Assembly: GCA_964643965.1 (NCBI GenBank)
Contig: CAZXVH010000036.1
Location: 1-39,472 of the forward strand
Direction of reading: 5' to 3'
Source: GCA-2746795 sp964643965
GTDB lineage: Bacteria; Chloroflexota; Anaerolineae; Promineifilales; Promineifilaceae
Length of the DNA stretch: 39,472 nucleotides
A model generated the notes under the pieces. That model made no database searches. It was not told where the DNA came from and saw nothing but the letters and a program-made list of their open reading frames with translations. Every line of letters starts with the position of its first letter. Positions within the stretch are counted from its first letter, which is position 1. The translations under genes and the position numbers were made by a program. Of this stretch, positions 34,104 through 39,472 are shown piece by piece.

Positions 34104-34155
34104 CCAATCTCTAATCTCTAATTTCTACTCTCTACTCTTCACCCTTCAATCTTTA

Positions 34156-34329
34156 TCAATGGGCGTGGATGCGGTTGAAGCGGTCTGATTGGTGGCGCAG
34201 CACGTCTACGATGTCGGTGGGGGTGATGGGTGGCGCGGGTGGGGCAGGCGGGGTGGGAGGGGAAACGGCCGTTTCCTGCCCCTGCTGCTCCGGTATAATC
34301 TCAAATTCATTGATAATCACGCTCATCAT
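34156..34329 (-). CDS. Small eCIS protein, DUF5908-like (Afp6-like)
   Basis: 57 residues from ATG 34329 (or 56 from the adjacent ATG 34326), behind GAAGGAGAG. It begins MMSVIINEFEIIPEQQ, has a Pro/Thr-rich middle (SPPTPPAPPAPPITPTD) with an ETAV made by ACGGCCGT, and ends IVDVLRHQSDRFNRIHAH. The N-terminal VIINEFEI, the proline linker and an amphipathic C-terminal helix are typical of the DUF5908 proteins found next to LysM-type tube genes in eCIS loci. Role unknown, probably in tube-baseplate assembly. It was recognised by reading the strand, being shorter than usual gene-finding cut-offs. Confidence 0.85.
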   Translation of the reverse strand: MMSVIINEFEIIPEQQGQETAVSPPTPPAPPAPPITPTDIVDVLRHQSDRFNRIHAH

Positions 34330-34347
34330 TGCTCTCCTTCATACCTG

Positions 34348-34396
34348 GGAGCGCGAACGTCTCGTTCGCCACTTGCAGGCGAGACGCCTGCGCTCC
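34348..34396. repeat. 49-nt double-hairpin repeat, copy 3
   Basis: Outer GGAGCGC/GCGCTCC with inner hairpins GCGAACG-TCT-CGTTCGC and GCAGGCG-AGA-CGCCTGC. It lies between the stop of the LysM-type gene (34409) and the ribosome-binding site of the DUF5908-like gene. Confidence 0.92.
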
Positions 34397-34408
34397 AGTT
34401 TTATTCAT

Positions 34409-35263
34409 TTATGGGGAACGCCCCAGCCCGGCTTGGGCGCTGGCAGAGGTCCCGGCCGTCAGGCCAAACTGCCCGCTGATACCCGCGCCTCCACTGGCTG
34501 AAACGCTCGCACTAACCCCCACGCTTGCGCCCACACCAACACTCACACTGCCTTTCACTTTGGCGCTCATATCCAGCAGCGCTCCGGCCGCCAACTGGCG
34601 CGGGTTTTCAATATTGTTGGCGGCGGCGATGGCTTTCCAATCATGGGGCTTGCCGGCGCGGGCGGCCATGCCCTGCACACTGTCCCCGGCGCGGGCTGGC
34701 TGCATCGGTTGGGCGCCCGGCGCGTTTCGCCCGCCGTTGCCGGGCGGCGTCTGGTTGCCAAATTGAAATTGAATCTCCTGCTTAGACAGGCTGATGGAAA
34801 CGCCGGCTCGCAGCGGCTTGCCCTCTTCCGAGAAATATTCCAGATTTTCGTTTAAGGAATCCATCACCCCGTCAAACAAAAACGTACCCCAGATAAAGCG
34901 CACTCCCGGCGGAATCCATTTATCTTCTTCGCCCGGCGCCTTGGTGGGGGTGATGAAATAGGTCACTTTTTCCGTCAACTTACGCACGTCGCCATCCGGC
35001 TGCATGGAGCCATCGGGCAGCGGCGCGGTCACGTCGAACCAGAGATCGAGGCTTAACTTGGTGCTGCCTGCGCCCACAAACTGCACGGCCGAGCCGCCCC
35101 GCTGGTCGCCGCCCGCCTTTTGGTTGGAGAAGTTGACCTTGAGCGTTTCCGGGTTGAACTGCACCTGGACGCTCTTTTCCGGGTCGCCTTCCTGCACCTG
35201 CTGCTGGTCATCCCAGCTTATTTCACGCAGTTCTGCTTTAAGGAGTTTGATAGGTTCGGGCAT
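34409..35263 (-). CDS. CIS tube/baseplate protein with LysM-like region (Afp7-like)
   Basis: 284 residues. Residues 1-165 match the N-terminal domain of eCIS LysM tube-initiator proteins (Afp7 type, related to T4 gp53/gp54): VQFNPETLKVNFSNQKAGGD, GAGSTKLSLDLWFDVTAP, VRFIWGTFLFDGVMDSLNEN and GKPLRAGVSISLSKQEIQFQ. Residues about 188-228 are LysM-like (ARAGDSVQGMAARAGKPHDW, KAIAAANNIENPRQLAAG), a domain that often binds peptidoglycan but here is thought structural. The last 55 residues are a Gly/Ser/Ala/Val-rich tail (VSVGVGASVGVSASVSASGG), probably flexible. AGGAAG precedes ATG 35263, which is 2 bp from the stop of the second tube gene. Confidence 0.92.
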   Translation of the reverse strand: MPEPIKLLKAELREISWDDQQQVQEGDPEKSVQVQFNPETLKVNFSNQKAGGDQRGGSAVQFVGAGSTKLSLDLWFDVTAPLPDGSMQPDGDVRKLTEKVTYFITPTKAPGEEDKWIPPGVRFIWGTFLFDGVMDSLNENLEYFSEEGKPLRAGVSISLSKQEIQFQFGNQTPPGNGGRNAPGAQPMQPARAGDSVQGMAARAGKPHDWKAIAAANNIENPRQLAAGALLDMSAKVKGSVSVGVGASVGVSASVSASGGAGISGQFGLTAGTSASAQAGLGRSP

Positions 35264-35265
35264 AA

Positions 35266-35745
35266 CTAACTTCCTGGCTGAATCGACAAGGTTTCATACG
35301 CAATTTGCATTTCTTCAACGGCCACAATGCCATCTTTGGCGTTCAAGGCGGGCGCTTTAACTTTGATGGGCAGGCAGCCGGTCAAGGTGAAGCGCACCTG
35401 TTCGGCCGCGCCGTCGCCGGCCAGCATGGCCACTTCGCCGGTGGCGCGGGTGGCGCGTTGGCCGGGGCTATTGACCTGCTCAAACCAGCGCCATAAATCG
35501 AGGCTGCTGGTCATGCCCCGTTTCAAGGAAAGCTGCCCATAGCTCACCGGCCCCAGAAGATGGATGGGCCGGTTGTTGTTGCCTCCTTCGCGGATCGTTT
35601 TGGGGGCCATGCTCATTTCCAGGCCGTCACATTCGGCAAAGGCCGCGCTGCACAAAGGGTCTGCCTGCCCCGGCAGGAAAAGCTCCACGCGGAAGTTGAA
35701 GGCGGTGAAGGGAGGCGTCACTTTTTCTTTAGCAGCGTCGGCCAT
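35266..35745 (-). CDS. Second tube protein (Afp5/gp19-like)
   Basis: 159 residues, a T4 gp19-like tube protein paralogous to the one at the right end of the window. Typical stretches: FTAFNFRVELFLPGQ, FAECDGLEMSMAPKTIREGG, YGQLSLKRGMTSSLDLWRWF and GCLPIKVKAPALNAKDGIVA with VEEMQIAYETL. In Afp the minor tube proteins cap the baseplate end of the inner tube. I chose ATG 35745 (MADAAKEK), since CAGGAG stands just before it. The frame runs to 35790, but those 15 residues are translated from a 49-nt hairpin repeat and should be excluded. Confidence 0.95.
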   Translation of the reverse strand: MADAAKEKVTPPFTAFNFRVELFLPGQADPLCSAAFAECDGLEMSMAPKTIREGGNNNRPIHLLGPVSYGQLSLKRGMTSSLDLWRWFEQVNSPGQRATRATGEVAMLAGDGAAEQVRFTLTGCLPIKVKAPALNAKDGIVAVEEMQIAYETLSIQPGS

Positions 35746-35763
35746 GTTTTCTCCTGCAAAATA

Positions 35764-35812
35764 GGAGCGCGAACGTCTCGTTCGCCACATGCAGGCGAGA
35801 CGCCTGCGCTCC
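35764..35812. repeat. 49-nt double-hairpin repeat, copy 4
   Basis: Identical plan to copies 1-3, differing in the bases between hairpins (CACAT). It lies between the sheath stop (35820) and the ribosome-binding site of the second tube gene. Confidence 0.92.
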
Positions 35813-35819
35813 CGTAAAA

Positions 35820-38795
35820 TTAAAGTTCTTGCACGGCCAGACCTTCCTGGCCGGTTTGGATGAGGCGCACGGTGAGGAAGGCCAATGGCTGCGCCGGGGC
35901 GATGCGTAATTCCATGATGAAGCGCCCCTGATCGATGCTGTTTTGGCTGTTGATGCTTTTGTCGGCGGTGACTTGATACGCTTCGGCGGCGGTGGCCCCG
36001 GCGAATGCGCCGCGCACGTAGAGGTTGTTGAGCAGCCGCTCAAATTTATGGCGCACCAGCCGCCAAAACGCTTCGTTGTTGGGCTGGAAAACGTAGGCGC
36101 TGCCTTCGCGCAGGGCCAGACGGCGCAGCAAAATGAGCAGACGGCGCACGTTGATGGGGCGCAGTTGGCTGTCGCCGCTGAGGGTGTCGGCGCTGAGCAG
36201 CATAAAACCGCGTGGGTCTTGACGCACCAGGTTGACCTGGGCGGCGAACAGATTGACCCATTCGCCCCGGCTGAAGGCGGGCTGCAAGGCCACGACGCTG
36301 CGCAGCGGCTCATTGGCCGGGGCAATCCAGGCGCCCCGCTGCAAAGCGCGAGCGGCCATCATGCCACAGACGACCCCATCCGGCGGCGCTAAAATAACGG
36401 CCGTTCCTTCCCGAGTTTCCTGACGACGATGATGGAGCCAGGGATGGTACAGCGCCCCAAAACTGAGCGCCTTCTCTTCACCGCTTCTCAGGGCAGCGGT
36501 GTGGGCTAACGCCTCTTCCTGGCGGAAATGCAGGGGCAGGGAAAGCAGCGCCAGGATGTCGGCGCGGGCGGCGCAAAAACGGAGCAGCGCCCGCTGCACG
36601 GTGAGTAAATCGGCGGCGTCGTAGGCGGCGCTGGGCTGAACCACCCAGCGCGTCTGCGCTTCAGAGACCCACCAGCGGGTATTCGACCAGGGGCCAAACA
36701 CTGCCCCTATCTCGGCGCGGAGGCGGTAAAAATAAAGGCCGTCGGCCGGTTTGCGCACCGTAAACCAGAGGGATGGCCCCTGGAAAATCGTGTCAGCCTC
36801 GGCAAAGTCTGGCGCGGCGCTGACTTGCAGGCGGTAGCTGACTGGCTCACCGTTGGGGCTGGAAACGGCCGTCCAGTTTAACGAATGGCCGGGGAAAGGT
36901 GTGGTCACGTTCACCGGCGACGCCAGCGCCGGACTGCCCAACAAGGTATCCTCACAGTCGAGGAAGGCGGCGGGCGGCGTCAGGATGGTTTCGCTGTTTG
37001 ACCAGGGGCTTATTTCGCCCTCACGCAGGGCGCGAACCCGGTAATAAAGCTGCTGCGGGCAGTTGGCGGGCTGGGTGAGCAGTTCTTCTGTTTCTGCGCC
37101 CTGGTAGCGGGTGGAGGGGTAGGCAAAGTCGGGTGTGGCGGCTTCTTGCAGCAAATAGGCGGTGGCTTCAGGAACGGCCGTCCAACTCAGCCGGTAATGG
37201 TCCGCGCCGACCGGTTCCACCGGGTTCAAGGTGGGCGGCGGCAGCGGGGCGGGCGGCGGCGTCACCTGTTCCAGCCAACCGCGATGCAAGGCGTCTGGGG
37301 CGCTGATGAGCGTCACTTCCTCCAGGTGGAGCAGCGTATGCAGCCCGGTTAAAGGCAGATCGCGCACGTATAATTTGTGGTGCGCTTCCTGCAGCAGGTT
37401 GTATTCACTCACAGCACCGAGGTCGGCGTCCAAAAAGAGGTCGGCGGTGAAGGGATTGAGACCATCCCGTTCCAAACGAGCGGCGCTTTGAGGCCGGGGC
37501 AGCAGGGCGCGTTCAGGGTCTGGTTGGACGGCCATGCCCAACGGCAGGTAGAGCGGGGCGGCGCTGTCTGGCCCGGCCAGGGGGAAGCGGGGGGCGGCGG
37601 CGTCCTTTTCCAGACCAGAGAGCGGCGGGCGGAAGGATTGCCCGGAAGCCAGCCGGTAAAGCGATTGGTCGGATGGCAGGCGCGTCCAGGCGCGAGGGTG
37701 AGCCGGGCTGAAGGCCACGCTGCCCAGCCGCGCTTGTAACGTTTGCCCCTGCCACACGAGCAGGTCGAAGCTGAGGCGCTGGCCGATGGGCAGGCGGGCA
37801 GGATCGCCAGCCAGCCAGACCTGGGCCTGGGTCAGGCCATCATCCAGCGGCCAAACGCCCTGGCTGCTGCTGAGAACGCTGAGGGGAGTGAGGGCGGTGG
37901 ATTCTGGGGCGGCAACGGCCGTTTCCGTGACAGGCAGCAGCAGTTGTTGGCCATCGTCAAAATCGACGCGCAGCACATTGCCCACCACCGGCATATCAGA
38001 CAGGGCGAGATCGAACGCGGCTTCGACCGCTTCTCCTGCCTCGGTTGGCAGCGTGATGCTGCGTAAGGGCAGGGCGGTTTCGCCGTCGGGCGTCATGTTG
38101 ACGGCGCTAACGGCCGTGGGCCACCCCTCAGCCTGAAGCGCAAACCAGCGACCGCTGCCGCCGAGGCGCTGCCCCCCGGAAACGGCCTGCCCTGAGCCTG
38201 TCGATGTGGCCGTTACGCTGTCTGCGACCATGTACAAAACGAGACCGGCCGAACCAAAGGAAAGCTGCACCATGTCGCCCACGGTGAGGGGACTGCTGGT
38301 GGAGGCCACCGCTACTTCCAGCCGTTCTCCGACGCCGCTAAAGGCCAGCACGGAGAGCGCCTGGCTTTGCAGGAGCGTACCGGCGCGCAAATTGTCGGCC
38401 CAACTGCCTTCACTGCGGGCGTTGGCCACGGCCGGCCGCCAGTTGTCGGCGCGGATGAGGCCGGGCAGAATGAACTGGCTGCCTACTGCCTCACCCGCCA
38501 CGCGCACCACCCAGCAGCGCTTGCCTCCATTACGGAAGAAGGCGAAAACGGCCGTTGACAGATGGGCGTACTGCATCGCGCCCTGTTCTTCATCCCAGGC
38601 CAGGGGCAAATCCGGCCCGAAGATGTCGCGGAACTGGGCGATGTCTTCGATGGGCACAGGAGTATGCAGCGGTCCGGCAGCCGCCAGCCCCACGAAAGCG
38701 GTGATGTCCATGCGGGGCAGCGCTGCATCGGGAGCGGGCGATTCCACCTGAAAGGTGACGCCGGGAAGACGGGAAGGAGTGGTGAGTAGAGTCAT
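35820..38795 (-). CDS. Contractile tail sheath protein with inserted FN3-like modules
   Basis: 991 residues, about twice the length of short eCIS sheaths. Residues 1-110 are the conserved N-terminal sheath part (PGVTFQVESP, ITAFVGLAAAGPLHTPVPIE, FAFFRNGGKRCWVVRVAG). Residues about 110-450 are a large insertion of beta-rich sequence. The core resumes at YNLLQEAHHKLYVRDL and LEEVTLISAPDA (about 491-502). Two fibronectin-III-like modules follow (about 521-605 and 625-710, each with LSWTAV/LNWTAV, YLLQEA/YRLQVS, YYRVRA/YFYRLRAE and WSN). The C-terminal sheath domain (730-991) has VQRALLRFCAARADILALL, INVRRLLILLRRLALREG, AYVFQPNNEAFWRLVRHKFE and FIMELRIAPAQPLAFLTVRL. It polymerises around the tube and contracts. 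No clear ribosome-binding site. Confidence 0.93.
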   Translation of the reverse strand: MTLLTTPSRLPGVTFQVESPAPDAALPRMDITAFVGLAAAGPLHTPVPIEDIAQFRDIFGPDLPLAWDEEQGAMQYAHLSTAVFAFFRNGGKRCWVVRVAGEAVGSQFILPGLIRADNWRPAVANARSEGSWADNLRAGTLLQSQALSVLAFSGVGERLEVAVASTSSPLTVGDMVQLSFGSAGLVLYMVADSVTATSTGSGQAVSGGQRLGGSGRWFALQAEGWPTAVSAVNMTPDGETALPLRSITLPTEAGEAVEAAFDLALSDMPVVGNVLRVDFDDGQQLLLPVTETAVAAPESTALTPLSVLSSSQGVWPLDDGLTQAQVWLAGDPARLPIGQRLSFDLLVWQGQTLQARLGSVAFSPAHPRAWTRLPSDQSLYRLASGQSFRPPLSGLEKDAAAPRFPLAGPDSAAPLYLPLGMAVQPDPERALLPRPQSAARLERDGLNPFTADLFLDADLGAVSEYNLLQEAHHKLYVRDLPLTGLHTLLHLEEVTLISAPDALHRGWLEQVTPPPAPLPPPTLNPVEPVGADHYRLSWTAVPEATAYLLQEAATPDFAYPSTRYQGAETEELLTQPANCPQQLYYRVRALREGEISPWSNSETILTPPAAFLDCEDTLLGSPALASPVNVTTPFPGHSLNWTAVSSPNGEPVSYRLQVSAAPDFAEADTIFQGPSLWFTVRKPADGLYFYRLRAEIGAVFGPWSNTRWWVSEAQTRWVVQPSAAYDAADLLTVQRALLRFCAARADILALLSLPLHFRQEEALAHTAALRSGEEKALSFGALYHPWLHHRRQETREGTAVILAPPDGVVCGMMAARALQRGAWIAPANEPLRSVVALQPAFSRGEWVNLFAAQVNLVRQDPRGFMLLSADTLSGDSQLRPINVRRLLILLRRLALREGSAYVFQPNNEAFWRLVRHKFERLLNNLYVRGAFAGATAAEAYQVTADKSINSQNSIDQGRFIMELRIAPAQPLAFLTVRLIQTGQEGLAVQEL

Positions 38796-38815
38796 GGGTT
38801 AGAGAGGAGAGATAG

Positions 38816-38860
38816 AGATAGAGATAGAGGCTTGCTTTATGGATTCCTCTATCTCTATCT
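38816..38860. repeat. Perfect 15-bp hairpin between tube and sheath genes
   Basis: AGATAGAGATAGAGG (38816-38830) and CCTCTATCTCTATCT (38846-38860) form a perfect stem with a 15-nt loop in the 78-bp spacer after the tube stop and before the sheath start. There is no T-run on the minus strand after it. It could stabilise the tube message 3' end or lower read-through, giving more tube than sheath, but it could also be only an inverted simple repeat. Confidence 0.7.
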
Positions 38861-38873
38861 CCAGCCTCTATCT

Positions 38874-39326
38874 TTACGCCATGTCGATCCGTTCACAGGC
38901 CAGCACCAGCTCTTCGATGGCGATGTCGGTGCCTTTGCCGTTGAGGCCGGGGCCGGTGTATTTGATGGGGCGGGCGTTGGTCAGTTTCCATTCCTGGGCG
39001 ACGGTGGAATGGTCTTCATTTTGCAGCTGCACGGTGACAGTGCGCAGGGCATCTTGAGCGCCGTTGCGAATCTGGTTGAGCCATTCGTACAGGTCGAGGG
39101 AGCCGATGACGCCCCGTTTCAGGGTGACATCGGGCACTTTGTAGGTGCCGGTGATTTTGCGAGCGGTATTGTCTTTTTCATTGCCAGCGCGGTATTCGGC
39201 GATGTTGATCTCCAACCCCAGGCCGCTGACTTCCTGGAAGCCCGCCTGGGCGCTGGCGGCGTCCAGGCCGTCCCAACTGACGAGAAAATTAAACTGGCTG
39301 TAAGGGCGTTCACGAAATTCTGCCAT
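38874..39326 (-). CDS. Main inner tube protein (Afp1/gp19-like)
   Basis: 150 residues, the standard length. Typical of the gp19/Hcp-like tube family: YSQFNFLVSWDGLD, FQEVSGLGLEINIAEYRAGN, TGTYKVPDVTLKRGVIGSLD, LYEWLNQIRNGAQDALRTVT and the end KYTGPGLNGKGTDIAIEELV. Hexameric rings of it form the inner tube that is driven into the target. AGGAGAG lies six bases before the ATG. It is the first eCIS gene inside the window on this strand. The 146 bp up to the edge contain only repeats, so whether the promoter is here or further upstream is open. Confidence 0.96.
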   Translation of the reverse strand: MAEFRERPYSQFNFLVSWDGLDAASAQAGFQEVSGLGLEINIAEYRAGNEKDNTARKITGTYKVPDVTLKRGVIGSLDLYEWLNQIRNGAQDALRTVTVQLQNEDHSTVAQEWKLTNARPIKYTGPGLNGKGTDIAIEELVLACERIDMA

Positions 39327-39417
39327 TGCTCACTCTCCTTTGGCTGGCTCGGTCTGGAGACCGGCCAGAGCAGGTTTTAAAGCGTTACCCGCAGAGAGCG
39401 CGGAGAACGCAGAGATA

Positions 39418-39472
39418 TTTACTGTCCACTGTCCACTGTCCACTGTCCACTGTCCACTGTCCACTGTCCACT
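39418..39472. repeat. Heptanucleotide microsatellite (CTGTCCA)n at the window edge
   Basis: At least seven exact tandem copies of CTGTCCA run to the end of the window and probably beyond. It lies upstream of the first eCIS gene. A CGCAGAG-type short repeat stands just before it (39390-39415). Confidence 0.95.

Larger units (their letters stand above)
101..38555. repeat. Dispersed palindrome ACGGCCGT, about 51 copies
   Basis: Counted by eye. Start positions include 101, 189, 1454, 3193, 4103, 4657, 4927, 5579, 7398, 9682, 12305, 12812, 13391, 13439, 13487, 13930, 15573, 15950, 16277, 17013, 17145, 17492, 17919, 18566, 20705, 21030, 21523, 22228, 22527, 22622, 23719, 24463, 26224, 26486, 27433, 27667, 27942, 30207, 30458, 31461, 31983, 32845, 33034, 33244, 34265, 36397, 36865, 37174, 37915, 38110 and 38548. 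Most are extended to AACGGCCGTT(T). Nearly all lie inside genes, where they read TAV, NGR or RP according to frame. No copies cluster as in CRISPR. Confidence 0.93.

Noticed and set aside
34409..34580. Collagen- or silk-like protein at the Gly/Ser/Ala-rich end of the LysM-type gene
   Set aside because: The tail is a short low-complexity extension of a clear Afp7-like protein and lacks Gly-X-Y periodicity.
35746..35790. Upstream start for the second tube protein
   Set aside because: The extra 15 residues are translated from a hairpin repeat, and a good ribosome-binding site precedes the internal ATG at 35745.
20094..35812. CRISPR array
   Set aside because: The five 49-nt repeats are kilobases apart with whole genes between them, and no cas genes are present.
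9772..39326. Prophage or type VI secretion system instead of eCIS
   Set aside because: There are no capsid, portal, terminase, integrase or lysis genes, and no TssJ/L/M membrane-complex genes. The AAA+ ATPase and DUF4157 protein with LysM and DUF5908-type genes are eCIS hallmarks.
1..39472. tRNA or rRNA genes and riboswitches
   Set aside because: I read the spacers for cloverleaf ends and conserved rRNA words and saw none. A covariance-model scan would be needed to exclude small RNAs.

Overview
The window is GC-rich and looks like a bacterial chromosome, most likely Chloroflexota (Anaerolineae/Ardenticatenia-like). That placement is inference. It rests on the lipoprotein signal, the gene families, the style of the contractile-system locus, and an extreme density of the palindrome ACGGCCGT (about 51 copies by eye, inside genes and between them). 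There are no rRNA or tRNA genes and no CRISPR array. One run of 100 N (13288-13387) marks a scaffold gap.

Left part (1-5.3 kb, minus strand): a five-gene metal uptake operon reading regulator, binding protein, ATPase, permease, permease. It has a DtxR/MntR-type repressor, a TroA/ZnuA-like lipoprotein with four recognisable metal ligands, an ABC ATPase, and two ABC-3 permeases that both carry a winged-helix-like cytoplasmic tail. Upstream is a near-perfect promoter (TTGACA, 16 bp, TATAAT on the minus strand) overlapped by a DtxR-type palindrome. This predicts repression by the first gene when metal is plentiful. A membrane-anchored M19 dipeptidase is transcribed divergently.

Middle part (6.6-9.8 kb, plus strand): a 556-bp AT-rich spacer holds three copies of ATGTATACAT plus a near copy around a promoter. 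It is followed by ParA, an overlapping ribbon-helix-helix protein, a phage antirepressor-like protein (P22_AR_N plus ORF6C) and a protein with two LexA-like winged helices. This resembles a plasmid or phage maintenance cassette. It converges on the next locus.

Right part (9.8-39.3 kb, minus strand, reading right to left): an extracellular contractile injection system (eCIS, Afp/PVC-like). In order of transcription: tube, sheath, second tube, LysM-type tube/baseplate protein, DUF5908-like small protein, gp27-like hub, gp5-like spike, a 542-residue protein ending in a hydrophobic helix, gp25, baseplate J, TIGR02242-type tail protein, two fibre-like paralogues, two large proteins of unknown role, the AAA+ ATPase, and a 1343-residue eCIS-core (DUF4157) protein whose C-terminus looks like an HNH-type nuclease, the probable cargo. 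There is no capsid, portal or terminase gene, so it is not a prophage. Cap (DUF4255), PAAR tip and a classical tape measure were not seen. The operon may continue past the right edge.

The most unusual points are two fibronectin-III-like modules inserted in the sheath, the HNH-like end of the eCIS-core protein next to a long 16-residue repeat tract that contains the gap, a ComEA-like helix-hairpin-helix on a fibre-like protein, the hydrophobic tail that may anchor the machine, a 49-nt double-hairpin repeat in five spacers of the eCIS operon, and the ACGGCCGT palindrome throughout.
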